Shown here in pieces: positions 44,944 through 54,127 of a stretch of 64,000 nucleotides of DNA. This DNA is from Chromohalobacter marismortui. GTDB lineage: Bacteria > Pseudomonadota > Gammaproteobacteria > Pseudomonadales > Halomonadaceae. The translations under genes were made by a program, and so were the position numbers. Location of the stretch: assembly GCF_004364315.1 (NCBI RefSeq), contig NZ_SOBR01000004.1:310001-374000 (forward strand), given 5' to 3'. Position 1 is the first letter of the stretch, and each line of letters starts with the position of its first letter. The notes under the pieces were generated by a model. That model made no database searches, was not told where the DNA came from, and saw only the letters and a program-made list of their open reading frames with translations.

Positions 44944-45325
44944 TCTGTTATTCCTTTTCCTGCGATTCGAAGGAGGCATATGCGCCGAGAACGCCTGGCG
45001 ACCGGAAACTCTCGTCATATACAAATCTTGTACAGAAGGTAAAGTATTGTACAAAGAAATGCCAGCAATTCCTGACGAGCACGCACTCCTGGTCATGGCA
45101 GGCAGTCACGAGAACACTGGACGGGGCACCCGAGGCCCTGGATCAACGACACCAGACCACGAGACTATCGACGCGGGATCGTCGAGGGCATCGCCCTTAG
45201 GACGAACGATCGGACGGATTCGACGCCGAGACCGCCGAACCCGCACGAGGCCAAACTGATGGCGGGCGGCATTCCAGGGCGAACGGCCCGCCATTATCCG
45301 GGTTTCAAGCGGTGAGCTTGGGTGG
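44944..45325. other. Intergenic region upstream of the chemoreceptor
   Basis: No ORF is convincing. It holds TTGTACA twice, 12 bp apart (45028-45034 and, as a perfect TTGTACAA palindrome, 45047-45054), and a hairpin TGGCGGGC / GCCCGCCA at 45260-45293 just before the repeat copy. No flagellar sigma-28 promoter is obvious. Confidence 0.4.
45290..45312. repeat. 23-bp repeat, copy 2
   Basis: Exact second copy of 42405-42427, in the same orientation, 14 bp after the GFA gene's stop. Here a GC hairpin precedes it. Confidence 0.6.
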
Positions 45326-45802
45326 CTATGCGTCGTCTTCCAGTCCCAGCCGCTGGTGCCATTCGGCGATGCTCTCCTGAGGGTAGCCGGCGAAGCACTG
45401 GTCGTTTTCCCGAGCGTCGACCTCGACCCAGCTGGCTTTGCTGTCGAGCATCAGGTGAACGTGCTCGGGCGGAGTGGGCAGAGGCGTGTCGATGGCGGGG
45501 GCGAACGGGTGCACCAGACTCGGCCATTGAGGGTCGAAGACCCACAATGCGCTGGCGCAATGCCGGCAGAAGTGGCGCTCGCCGGTGCTGGTCTCGCCAT
45601 CGATGACGGCGTGATAGACAGTGATGTGCTCACGCCCCTGCACGTCGAGCGTCTCGGCGCGACCGCTCAAGTTGATGGCATAGCCGCCGCCGCCGGCGGT
45701 CTTGCGGCAGATGGAGCAATAGCAGCGCTGATAGGGATAGGGGTGCGGGGAATCGACGCCGAAACGCACCGCGCCGCAATGGCAGGAACCGTCGAGTCGC
45801 AT
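45326..45802 (-). CDS. GFA-family zinc protein
   Basis: The 158-residue protein has the glutathione-dependent formaldehyde-activating (GFA) fold with zinc cysteines in SCHCGAVRF, RCYCSICRK and HFCRHCASALW. It probably handles glutathione adducts or another small electrophile; a true formaldehyde role is unproven for most members. ATG 45802 is chosen because GGGAG lies eight bases upstream. Confidence 0.9.
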   Translation of the reverse strand: MRLDGSCHCGAVRFGVDSPHPYPYQRCYCSICRKTAGGGGYAINLSGRAETLDVQGREHITVYHAVIDGETSTGERHFCRHCASALWVFDPQWPSLVHPFAPAIDTPLPTPPEHVHLMLDSKASWVEVDARENDQCFAGYPQESIAEWHQRLGLEDDA

Positions 45803-45900
45803 GCAGAGATCTCCCAAGGCGAATGTCGCATAATCAGTCTAGAAGCACAGAGCCTGGATGCACATGGCAGATCGGCCCGGCAGGACCAGTCAGGTCGTGC

Positions 45901-47157
45901 CTAGCGACACACGGCGGGCAGCTCGCCGCGCTCGCCGGCAGCCTGGCGAATCATGATGCGTTTGAGGGGCATGAGTTTGTCGGTACTGGAAAGACCGACG
46001 TTACGTATCAATCGTAATGCGGGGTGTCGGGCGCCGAACAGCAGGCGGAAGCCGTCCATCAGCGCCAGCATGGCGGCATTGTCGCCACGCCGTCGACGGG
46101 CGTAACGCGCCAGCGTGCGGGCGTCGCCGAGCGCTACGCCACGCTGCCGTGCGTGGATAATTTCTTCCGCCAGCACCGCCGCATCCAGAAAGCCGAGATT
46201 GACGCCCTGGCCGGCCAGCGGGTGAATGCTGTGCGCCGCGTCGCCGATCAGGGCCAGCCCGGGGGCGGTGTAATCGCGAGCATGACGCTGAGTCAGCGGG
46301 AAGTGGTGTACCTTGTCGAGCACGTCGAGCTTGCCCAGTCGGCCTTCCATGGCGTCACCCAGGGCCTGGGCGAACGCTTCCGGGGATAACGCCAGCAGCT
46401 TCTCGGCGTGCTCGGGGCGGGTCGACCAGACGATCGAGCAGTGGTGATCGTCTTCGTCGACCCGCAGGGGCAGAAAGGCCAACGGCCCGTCCGGCAGGAA
46501 GACCTGACGCGCCACGCCACCGTGGGCCTGCTCGCAGCGCAGCGTGGTGACCAGCGCCACATGGCCGGTATCGTGCTCGCGCACCTCGATGCCCGCCAGG
46601 CGACGCAGCGGGGAGCGCGCGCCGTCGGCGGCGACCACCAGCGGCGCCGTCCAGCGGCTGCCATCGTCGAGGGTCAATGTCTGCGTCTCGTCTTCGCGCG
46701 CGATCCCCGACACGCGCGCGCCGTACCGCTGGGTCACGCTCGGCAGAGCAGCGAGGCGCGTTTCGAGTCCCGCCAGGACGATGTCGTTCTCGACGATATG
46801 GCCGAGCTCGCGCAGGCCGATATCCACTGCCTCGAAGGCGATTTCACCACTGCCTTCGCCATCCCAGACGCGCATGCCCTGATAGGGCGACACGCGCCGC
46901 TCGGCCATCCACGACCAGGCGCCCAGGTGCGTCAGCAAGCGCTGAGATACCGGCGTCAGGGCGCTGACCCGGGGCGCAGGCAGGCCGCGACCGACCTCGT
47001 CGCTGGCCAGCGGCGCCGGACGTGCATCGAGTACCGTCACCGAGATGCCGGCCTCGCCGAGCAGCGCCGCCAGCGCGGCACCAACCATGCCGCCGCCGAC
47101 GACGATCACTTCATCCTGCGTTGTTTCATCCATGCGGAGTTCCTCGTCGGCCGTCAT
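45901..47157 (-). CDS. FAD-dependent ubiquinone-synthesis hydroxylase (UbiI/VisC-like)
   Basis: The 418-residue monooxygenase has the FAD dinucleotide motif VVGGGMVGAALA, the VAADGARSPLR motif and GDAAHSIHPLAGQGVNLGF. It hydroxylates the ring of a ubiquinone precursor. Its start overlaps the ubiH stop by four bases, so the two are translationally coupled. Gene order pepP-ubiH-ubiI is as in E. coli, which supports the UbiI assignment, but UbiF-type activity is not excluded. Confidence 0.92.
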   Translation of the reverse strand: MTADEELRMDETTQDEVIVVGGGMVGAALAALLGEAGISVTVLDARPAPLASDEVGRGLPAPRVSALTPVSQRLLTHLGAWSWMAERRVSPYQGMRVWDGEGSGEIAFEAVDIGLRELGHIVENDIVLAGLETRLAALPSVTQRYGARVSGIAREDETQTLTLDDGSRWTAPLVVAADGARSPLRRLAGIEVREHDTGHVALVTTLRCEQAHGGVARQVFLPDGPLAFLPLRVDEDDHHCSIVWSTRPEHAEKLLALSPEAFAQALGDAMEGRLGKLDVLDKVHHFPLTQRHARDYTAPGLALIGDAAHSIHPLAGQGVNLGFLDAAVLAEEIIHARQRGVALGDARTLARYARRRRGDNAAMLALMDGFRLLFGARHPALRLIRNVGLSSTDKLMPLKRIMIRQAAGERGELPAVCR

Positions 47158-48356
47158 CGCTCCAGCCCCATGGCGCGGCGCGCCAGGGTGCGTCGCAGCG
47201 GACTCACGATATTGAGTCCCACCAGGCCTGCGGCGCGCAGGTGGGAAAAGGCGGCATGCTCGATGCCGAACAGGCGAATCAGGCCATCGCTGAAGCGGAT
47301 CACGTTACGCCGGTCAGCGGCGCGACGGGCTTCGAAGTCGCTCAACAGATTCGCGCCACCGGGGTTATGTCCGCGCGGTAAGCCAGACTCGAGCGTCGCA
47401 ACCAGGTCCATCACGCCCCGCAAGGCGAGATTGAACCCCTGGCCGGCGACCGGATGCAGTGAATGAGCCGCATTACCCATGATCGCTAGATGGGGGCGCA
47501 CCGGTTCGTTGGCAGTGACCAACGACAGCGAATAGGCGTCGCGACGTCCGATGTGGCGAAAGCGTCCGAGGCGATCGCCGAAAGCGTCTTGCAAGCGTCT
47601 CAGGCATTCGGCATCCGACCACGCCAGGGCATCTTCGCGGCGCTCGCTGGCATGCGTCCAGACCAGCGCCATCCGGCGCCCCGCCATCGGCAACAGCGCC
47701 ATCGGGCCTTGCGACGAGAACCGCTCGTAGGCCACGCCGCCGTGATCGCGACTGACCTCGACGTTGGCGATCAAGGCATGCTGTTCATAGGGCTGCGCCT
47801 GGCTGGCGATGCCCAGCCGTTCCTTGAGTCCCGAGCGTCCGCCGTCGGCGAGCACCGTCAAGCCGGCCTCCAGGCAGGCGCCGTCGCTGAGCGTCAGGCA
47901 GTGACCATCGGCGATGGGCACGATGTCGTCGACACGCGCCGGACAATGCCAGGTCAGCGGCAATGCCCCGAGAGCGGCATGCAGTACCTGGCCCATCCAG
48001 GCATTGGGAATCACGTAGCCCAGCGCGTCGAGGTCGAACTCGTTCGCTGTCAGCCGCGTCGCCCCGAAACGCCCGCGTTCACTGACGTGGATCTGGCGAA
48101 TCGGCGTGGCGCGCTCGGCCATCGACGTCCACACCCCGAGCCGTTCGAAATGCCGGCGCGAGCCTTGCGCGATGGCGCTGGCGCGGGCATCGAAACTGGG
48201 CTGATACGTCGTAGGTTGCGTTGCGTTCAACGGCGCGGCCTCGATCACCGCCACGCGCAGCCCATGGCGCTCGATCAACGGCGCCAGGGCACACGCCAAA
48301 CTGGCACCGACCAAGCCGCCACCCACGATGGCGATATCCACCCGATTGCGGGGCAT
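47154..48356 (-). CDS. ubiH: 2-octaprenyl-6-methoxyphenol hydroxylase
   Basis: The 400-residue protein has DIAIVGGGLVGASLACAL, LADGGRSGLKERLG and GNAAHSLHPVAGQGFNLALRG. It adds the C1 hydroxyl in ubiquinone synthesis. It overlaps the next hydroxylase gene and lies 178 bp after pepP, in a gap rich in AT and palindromes that may hold its own promoter. Confidence 0.93.
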   Translation of the reverse strand: MPRNRVDIAIVGGGLVGASLACALAPLIERHGLRVAVIEAAPLNATQPTTYQPSFDARASAIAQGSRRHFERLGVWTSMAERATPIRQIHVSERGRFGATRLTANEFDLDALGYVIPNAWMGQVLHAALGALPLTWHCPARVDDIVPIADGHCLTLSDGACLEAGLTVLADGGRSGLKERLGIASQAQPYEQHALIANVEVSRDHGGVAYERFSSQGPMALLPMAGRRMALVWTHASERREDALAWSDAECLRRLQDAFGDRLGRFRHIGRRDAYSLSLVTANEPVRPHLAIMGNAAHSLHPVAGQGFNLALRGVMDLVATLESGLPRGHNPGGANLLSDFEARRAADRRNVIRFSDGLIRLFGIEHAAFSHLRAAGLVGLNIVSPLRRTLARRAMGLER

Positions 48357-48493
48357 CGCAAGCTCTCCCTGTCGGCTTAGAAGGTCTCGCCATCAGCGAT
48401 GGCAAGACACGCTGTTTTGTACCACGTTAAGCACATGGACGGCAGTCGTGGCGGGGCTTTCCCTGTCACGGACACCGTCCTTACGTATTCATA

Positions 48494-48505
48494 ACGTAAT
48501 TACGT
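48494..48505. promoter_or_regulatory. AT-rich palindrome before ubiH
   Basis: ACGTAATTACGT is a perfect 12-bp palindrome in the 178-bp pepP-ubiH gap, and GATCAA-AAA-TTGATC stands at 48522-48536 by the pepP stop. They may be a regulator site and a 3' hairpin; the assignment is weak. Confidence 0.3.
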
Positions 48506-48534
48506 AACTATTATTCATGGCGATCAAAAATTGA

Positions 48535-49872
48535 TCACTTTTCATGCATGAGTGCCTCGATATCCGCCACCGATGTCGGCACATCTGTCGTCAGCACCTC
48601 CCGTCCAACGGCGGTCACCGCCACATCGTCCTCGATGCGAATGCCAATACCGCGATACGCCTCGGGAATATCCTCGGCGTTGGGGATATAGAGCCCGGGT
48701 TCGACGGTCAGCACCATGCCCGGTACCAGCACCCGCGGTTCGCCATTCAGCCGATAATCGCCGACGTCATGCACGTCGAGCCCCAGCCAGTGCGACGTGG
48801 CGTGCAGGAAGAAACGCCGGTATCCGTGATCGTCGATGCGCGCCTCGAGCGGGCCTTCGAGCAAGCCCAGGCGAATGAGGCCGTCGGTCAGGTCACGCAC
48901 GACACCTTCGTGTATCGCCTGCAATGTCGTGCCGGGCGCGACGGCCGCCACGGCACGACACTGAGCCTCGAGCACGAGGTCATAGAGTTCTCGCTGGGCC
49001 GCGGTGAAACATCCATTGACCGGAAAGGTACGGGTGATGTCACCGGCGTAGAGGTCGAACTCGCCCCCGGCATCGATCAACACCAGGTCGCCGTCGTTCA
49101 GCGTTGCGCCGTTTTCGATATAGTGCAGCACACAGGCGTTCTCGCCGCCGCCGACGATCGTCGCATAGGCCGGGGCACGCGCGCCGTGCCAGACGAACTC
49201 GTGCTCGAGCTCCGCCTGAAGCTGATACTCAAAAAGCCCCGGCGAGACGTTTTGCATGGCCCGACGGTGTGCCTGCGCCGAAATACGCGCGGCGTGGCGC
49301 ATGAGGTCGAGCTCCGCTTCGCTCTTGATCAGGCGTCGTTCGTGTATCAACGGCGCCACATCGGCGAAGGCACGCGGTGTCCGCACACCACGTCGGGCCT
49401 GGGGCGCCAGTTCGGCGCGCAGCGACTCGGCCAGGGCCAGCATCTCGCCGTTATCGAGGGGCAGATACAGCGTTTCACGGCCCTCGAGCAGCTCGGGCAG
49501 CAGGGCATCCCGGGTGTCGTTCGTGTAGGCTTCATCGACACCGTAATGCGTCACGGCGGCCTCGGCACCGATGCGAAGACCGGTCCAGGCCTCCATGTGC
49601 GGATCTTTTTCCTGGCAGAACAGCACGACCTCGCCAGCGTCACGGTCGGGCAGCAGCACCAGCAGGGCATCCGGCTCGGGAAAACCGCTCAGATAATGAA
49701 AGTCGCTGTCCTGGCGAAACGGGTATTCGCTGTCGCGGTTGCGGGTCTTCAACGAAGCTGCCGCGACCAGCACGGCGCTTTGCGGCGGCAGGACCGCCAT
49801 CAGCGACTGGCGGCGGGCACGGTATTCAGCAGGGGAAATCGCCGCCGGACGCGGCAGAGCAGTACGCGTCAT
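48535..49872 (-). CDS. pepP: Xaa-Pro aminopeptidase
   Basis: The 445-residue peptidase removes N-terminal residues before proline. It has an N-terminal domain and the pita-bread catalytic domain with metal ligands in VLIDAGGEFDLYAGDITRTFP, HATSHWLGLDVHD and VEPGLYIP. ATG 49872 is preferred over GTG 49878 because AGGAG then has normal spacing. It follows ygfB by 65 bp and precedes ubiH. Confidence 0.95.
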   Translation of the reverse strand: MTRTALPRPAAISPAEYRARRQSLMAVLPPQSAVLVAAASLKTRNRDSEYPFRQDSDFHYLSGFPEPDALLVLLPDRDAGEVVLFCQEKDPHMEAWTGLRIGAEAAVTHYGVDEAYTNDTRDALLPELLEGRETLYLPLDNGEMLALAESLRAELAPQARRGVRTPRAFADVAPLIHERRLIKSEAELDLMRHAARISAQAHRRAMQNVSPGLFEYQLQAELEHEFVWHGARAPAYATIVGGGENACVLHYIENGATLNDGDLVLIDAGGEFDLYAGDITRTFPVNGCFTAAQRELYDLVLEAQCRAVAAVAPGTTLQAIHEGVVRDLTDGLIRLGLLEGPLEARIDDHGYRRFFLHATSHWLGLDVHDVGDYRLNGEPRVLVPGMVLTVEPGLYIPNAEDIPEAYRGIGIRIEDDVAVTAVGREVLTTDVPTSVADIEALMHEK

Positions 49873-49937
49873 GGGCACTCCTCGGGTAGCGCTAGGATGG
49901 AAAGGTGGGCCGAGGCATACCCGGCCCGAAAAGTGCG

Positions 49938-50543
49938 TCAGTGGAGCTGTGAAGGTGGCGTGGTGCCATCGTCGCTATCCGCGTTCTCGACGCGCTCGAC
50001 CTGGGGCTCGCCGGGATGTTGCTCGGTATAGAGCAACATGGCCGCCATGCGTGCATGCTCGGTCAAGGCAAAGAGGTCGTTCTCGTTCTCGGCGTTGTCC
50101 TCGAGCTCGATCTCCAGGTTGACGAGCGACCCGAGGTCTTCGAGGACTTCACGCAAAGCCGGTGACCAGTCATCGCTCTGCCCGCCGGCCTCGACGATGG
50201 CTTCCAGAAAGCCTTGAGTCCACTCCTGAAGGCCGTGCGCGCGCTCGGCGAGGGAGAACAAGTCATCGGGCAGCAGCGGCTCGAAATTGAGCTCCGGCGC
50301 GGCCAAGGCATCCAGCGCCTGGCGTCGCCAGGCGAGCAGGACTTCGCCATCTTCGCGGCTGTTGGGTTGCTCGACCCCCAGGCTCGCGCAGACCTCCTCG
50401 AGCCAGGTATCGGCACCGATGTCGGCCAGCGCAAGGCGTGCGCACAAGCGGCCGTCGAGAAACGCCGGCGACTGCAGGCTGCCGTGGGCAAGAAAGGTGT
50501 CGGCGACGCGTGAAAAATCGAGTTGCTCGTCGATTAGGGACAT
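49938..50543 (-). CDS. ygfB: YgfB/YecA family protein (UPF0149)
   Basis: The 201-residue all-helical protein has the family pattern of EVLLAWRRQALDAL and AERAHGLQEWTQGFLEAIVEA near mid-length. Function is uncertain; related proteins affect stress genes in Pseudomonas. ATG 50543 is chosen as the start of homology (MSLIDEQLDFSRV). It leads the ygfB-pepP-ubiH-ubiI operon and diverges from zapA. Confidence 0.92.
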   Translation of the reverse strand: MSLIDEQLDFSRVADTFLAHGSLQSPAFLDGRLCARLALADIGADTWLEEVCASLGVEQPNSREDGEVLLAWRRQALDALAAPELNFEPLLPDDLFSLAERAHGLQEWTQGFLEAIVEAGGQSDDWSPALREVLEDLGSLVNLEIELEDNAENENDLFALTEHARMAAMLLYTEQHPGEPQVERVENADSDDGTTPPSQLH

Positions 50544-50753
50544 GATGCGGTCCTGTGGTGCAGGCCGCCGAACCGCGTTGACCACGACCCGGCGGCTCTT
50601 TATAGTGATCGATGGCTTACATGGCGGCGAACGCAGGCTCGCGACGGCAGGATGCCGATATCGTCGAGGCCGTTCCCTTCACCGCGCATGACGCGGAAAC
50701 CTCGTTATATCTTACCGCATCGGGCCCGACCTTGGCCCGCTCTGGAGCGCTCC

Positions 50754-51071
50754 ATGAACGACGCCTCGCGGCAGACGATCGAGATCACGTTGCTGGGACG
50801 CCCCTACGTGATCGCTTGCCCGCCCGATCAGGAAGACGACCTCAAGCGCGCGGCGCGCTATCTGGACCGCGCCATGAATGGCATCCATTCCCAAGGCAAG
50901 GTGCAGGGCGCCGAGAAAATCGCCATCATGGCGGCGCTGAACATCACGCATGAACTCCTCGAAGCGCTCGATACCCAACGTGAGAGCGAGGCCAGCCTGT
51001 CGCGCCTCAGCGAGCGTTTGGAGCAAGCCTTGACCGATGCGCCCCCCGCTGACGATACCGCCTCGAACTGA
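50754..51071 (+). CDS. zapA: Cell division protein ZapA
   Basis: The 105-residue protein starts with the ZapA pattern (IEITLLGRPYVIACPPDQEDDLKRAARYLD) and ends in a coiled coil. ZapA bundles FtsZ filaments at midcell. GGAG lies seven bases before the ATG. It is divergent from ygfB and followed by 6S RNA, as in many gammaproteobacteria. Confidence 0.96.
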   Translation: MNDASRQTIEITLLGRPYVIACPPDQEDDLKRAARYLDRAMNGIHSQGKVQGAEKIAIMAALNITHELLEALDTQRESEASLSRLSERLEQALTDAPPADDTASN

Positions 51072-51146
51072 CGTTCCGACCGCTCGCGAAAAACGCACCA
51101 CGTTACGGCGTTTTAGCCGCGCCCGGGTATCTGCTACGATAGAGGC

Positions 51147-51329
51147 GTTCCCTGAGGTGTTCGCCAGTCGTTATAGTCCCTCGAGCCTATGCGCATTACC
51201 ATGGGGGCCAATTGCTAGACGAGTCTGTGTGCATGTCCGTGCGACGGAAAGCCTGATGACTCGTCTGCGGCCACCCACCTTGAACCTTTAGGTTCAGGGC
51301 CAGAACGACAGCGGCACTTTGGGGAACCT
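51147..51329 (+). ncRNA. ssrS: 6S RNA
   Basis: The position between zapA and ygfA is the classic 6S location. The 5' TTCCCTGAGGTGTTCGCC pairs with the 3' GGCACTTTGGGGAA, closing the long hairpin, and the conserved CACCTTGAACC and GGTTCAGGGC segments stand near 51280-51300. A -10-like TACGAT lies at 51135, about 7 bp before the mapped start. 6S RNA binds sigma-70 RNA polymerase in stationary phase. The ends are approximate. Confidence 0.93.
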
Positions 51330-51337
51330 CACCGAAC

Positions 51338-51955
51338 ATGACGCACGCCACCCCGCCCGAACTATCCGACCGACGCAGTCTGCGTCGTGCATTGCGCCAA
51401 CGTCGACGCCAGCTTTCTCCAGCGCAGCGCCGTCAGGCCGCGCATGCACTGTGCCGCCGCCTACGGCGATTGCCGGAGGTCAAGCGCGCACGCCGCGTCG
51501 CGCTCTATCTACCCAACGACGGCGAGATCGACCCCACGCCACTGATCGCATGGTTCCGCCGCCGTGGCGCTCGCGTGTATCTGCCGGTGTTGCGTCCGTT
51601 GTCCGACAACCGCCTGTGGTTCGTGCATTACCATGCCCAGACGCCCATGCGCACCAACCGTTTCGCTATTTCGGAGCCGTGCACGCGTCATGGCGCGCAT
51701 CGCGCACGGCGTTTGCCGGCCTGGGCGCTGGATCTCGTCCTCATGCCGCTGGTGGGGTTCGACGCCCAGGGCAATCGACTGGGCATGGGTGGCGGCTTCT
51801 ACGACCGCACCTTCGCCTTCAAGCGTCTGCGCCGACCGCACCCATGCCTGATCGGCCTTGCCCACGACTGTCAGTACGTCGAACGCTTGCCCATCGCGAA
51901 CTGGGACGTGCCCCTCGATGCTATCGTCAGCGACGCCCGCACCGTGCGTCCGTAA
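51338..51955 (+). CDS. ygfA: 5-formyltetrahydrofolate cyclo-ligase
   Basis: The 205-residue enzyme converts 5-formyl-THF to 5,10-methenyl-THF with ATP. It has the N-terminal basic RRALRQRRRQLSPAQRR segment and the phosphate-binding loop GNRLGMGGGFYDRTF. It follows 6S RNA directly; the two are often co-transcribed. The start at 51338 is close to the end of the RNA, so processing is likely. Confidence 0.95.
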   Translation: MTHATPPELSDRRSLRRALRQRRRQLSPAQRRQAAHALCRRLRRLPEVKRARRVALYLPNDGEIDPTPLIAWFRRRGARVYLPVLRPLSDNRLWFVHYHAQTPMRTNRFAISEPCTRHGAHRARRLPAWALDLVLMPLVGFDAQGNRLGMGGGFYDRTFAFKRLRRPHPCLIGLAHDCQYVERLPIANWDVPLDAIVSDARTVRP

Positions 51956-51997
51956 CGCTTTTTCGGCCTTGTACGACGTGCCGTGTTGCCCCAACGC

Positions 51998-52034
51998 AAG
52001 CGGCCGACGACGGTTACCCCATCGTCGGCCGCTT
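51998..52034 (+). terminator. Strong hairpin after ygfA
   Basis: A perfect 13-bp stem (AAGCGGCCGACGA and TCGTCGGCCGCTT) with an 11-nt loop lies 43 bp after the stop. The AAG/CTT ends make it usable in both directions, serving the convergent small gene too. Confidence 0.75.
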
Positions 52035-52101
52035 GGCAGGTCATGATGCAAACACTCGGGCGGTCAATACGACCGGTGAATGCGCCCAGAGACCCAAGCG
52101 C

Positions 52102-52200
52102 TCATCCAGCGCCCATCAGGGTCTGTGCGTACCCCGTCGCCACGACACCCAAGCCAAACAACATTACTAAAGCCATGACCAAATCAGGCTTGCGTTTCAT
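52102..52200 (-). CDS. 32-residue single-helix membrane peptide
   Basis: ATG 52200 follows GGAG with eight bases' spacing and opens a 32-codon frame. The product begins MKRKPDLVMALVM and continues LFGLGVVATGY, a basic head and one membrane helix, ending QTLMGAG. Size and design match short inner-membrane peptides. I recall similar short sequences in halophilic gammaproteobacteria but cannot verify. No family name is known to me. Confidence 0.65.
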   Translation of the reverse strand: MKRKPDLVMALVMLFGLGVVATGYAQTLMGAG

Positions 52201-52426
52201 TTCCTGCTCCGTAAAGGACTGTTTTTTTATGGCACCCCAAATAGCGCTTACGACTATAGGGCCAGCCGTATGGGTTGACAACTGGCCTCGTGCACAAGAA
52301 TGAAACGTTTGGTTAACGAACGATGTTCTTATTTGCTATTCGTCATACTACAGACATCAGAATCTATGGAAATAAAAATCCTTATAAACGAGAGCTATGA
52401 CACGGCCTCCAGGAAGCCATAGTGCT
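52201..52426. other. AT-rich gap upstream of the small peptide
   Basis: The 226 bp between the peptide gene start and the ilvA stop are AT-rich and hold probable promoter elements for the minus-strand peptide. No ORF is supported. Confidence 0.35.
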
Positions 52427-53941
52427 TCACGCCATGAACAGGCGATAAGCCGGATTGTCGGACTCCTTCCAGTAGCGATAGCCGATGCGCTCGAAGTGTT
52501 CCTCGACATGGGCACGGTCGCCATTGGGAATCTGCATGCCTACCAGGACCCGGCCATACGCCGCGCCGTGATTGCGATAGTGGAACAACGAGATGTTCCA
52601 GTCGGCGGGCAAGTGCGTCAGGAAGTTCATCAACGCACCGGGGCGCTCGGGAAACTCGAAGCGATAGACTTCCTCGCTGAAGTGTTCCTTGGGGCGTCCA
52701 CCGCCGAGATGGCGAATGTGCAGCTTGGCCAGCTCGTTATCGGTGAGATCCTCCACTGGATAGTCGGCCTCACGCAGCTTGTCGATCACCGCCTGGCGGT
52801 CGTCGCCGCCCGGCTTGACCTGCACGCCGACGAAGATATGCGCCTGCTCGGGATCGGCATAGCGGTAGTTGAACTCGGTGACCATGCGTTTGCCGATGGT
52901 CTTGCAGAACTTCTTGAAGCTGCCGGGGCGCTCGGGAATCGTCACCGCCAGAATCGCCTCGCGCTGCTCACCCAGCTCGGTGCGCTCGGCGATGTGCTGC
53001 AGACGGTCGAAATTGGTATTGGCGCCCGAGTTGATGCACAACAGCGTCTGGCCTTCGGCGTTCTGCTGCTGGATATACTTCTTGAGCCCGGCCAGCGAGA
53101 GTGCACCGGAGGTCTCTGCGACGGCGCGCGTGTCCTCGAAGATATCCTTGACCGCCGCGCACATTTCGTCGGTGTTGACGGTGATCACACCGTCGATCCA
53201 GTGGCGCAGAATCTCGAATGGCGCCTCGCCGATCTGCGCCACGGCGACGCCTTCGGCAAACACCCCGACTTGATCGAGGGTGACGCGCTCGCCGGCGTCC
53301 ATGGCTGCCTTGAGGCAGGCCGCATCTTCCGCCTCCACGCCATAAACCTTGATCTCGGGGCGCAAGTATTTGATATAGGCCACCACCCCGGCGAGCAGAC
53401 CACCACCGCCCACGGGCACGAAGATCGCATCCAGCGGACCGCTGTGCTGGCGCAGGATTTCCATGCCCACCGTGCCCTGGCCGGCGATCACATCGTTGTC
53501 GTCGAAGGGCGGAATGTAAGTGTAGCCATGCGCGTCGATCAGCTCGCGCGCATGTGCCAGCGCCTCACCGAAGGCATCGCCCTTGAGCACGACCTTGGCG
53601 CCGCGCGCCCGCACGGCCTGAACCTTGATATCCGGCGTAATGCGCGGCATCACGATGATCGCCTTGACGCCCATCTGTTTGGCGGCCATGGCCAGGCCCT
53701 GGGCATGGTTGCCGGCAGAGGCGGCGATCACGCCCTTGGCCTTCTGCTCTTCGCTTAACTGGGCCATCTTGTTGTAGGCGCCGCGAATCTTGAAGGAGTA
53801 GACCGGCTGCAGGTCCTCACGCTTGATCAGAATCGTGTTGTTGAGACGGCGGGAGAGGAAGGGAGCAGGGGATATCGGCGTTTCCCGGGCCGCTTCGTAT
53901 ACGCGTGCCTGGAGGATTTTCTTGACGGTCTCTTCTAGCAT
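52427..53941 (-). CDS. ilvA: Biosynthetic threonine ammonia-lyase
   Basis: The 504-residue PLP enzyme makes 2-oxobutanoate for isoleucine synthesis. The catalytic lysine is in YSFKIRGAYN, the phosphate loop VGGGGLLAG is near residue 188, and two ACT-like domains fill the C-terminus for isoleucine feedback. ATG 53941 is chosen as the start of homology with AGGA upstream; the frame runs on to 54070. It diverges from rpiA across a repeat-rich region. Confidence 0.96.
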   Translation of the reverse strand: MLEETVKKILQARVYEAARETPISPAPFLSRRLNNTILIKREDLQPVYSFKIRGAYNKMAQLSEEQKAKGVIAASAGNHAQGLAMAAKQMGVKAIIVMPRITPDIKVQAVRARGAKVVLKGDAFGEALAHARELIDAHGYTYIPPFDDNDVIAGQGTVGMEILRQHSGPLDAIFVPVGGGGLLAGVVAYIKYLRPEIKVYGVEAEDAACLKAAMDAGERVTLDQVGVFAEGVAVAQIGEAPFEILRHWIDGVITVNTDEMCAAVKDIFEDTRAVAETSGALSLAGLKKYIQQQNAEGQTLLCINSGANTNFDRLQHIAERTELGEQREAILAVTIPERPGSFKKFCKTIGKRMVTEFNYRYADPEQAHIFVGVQVKPGGDDRQAVIDKLREADYPVEDLTDNELAKLHIRHLGGGRPKEHFSEEVYRFEFPERPGALMNFLTHLPADWNISLFHYRNHGAAYGRVLVGMQIPNGDRAHVEEHFERIGYRYWKESDNPAYRLFMA

Positions 53942-54127
53942 TCTGGTGTGTCCTGCGAATTCGCGCGTCTCATTGTGAAATCGGTGCGTCAGGGGGCTGG
54001 CGGACCGATAGCAAACCTCCATTGTTAGCAGAGGGCGTGGCACAGCGTCCAGTCTCGCGTGTGCCGCCATGTCTCTTATGTATCGCGGATAAGCTCTATA
54101 ATGGGCAAGGATTTCGCCGATACTCTT

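Noticed and set aside
45028-45054. Two TTGTACA sites upstream of the chemoreceptor as an operator
   Set aside because: Short, AT-rich and without a regulator gene nearby; left as a note only.
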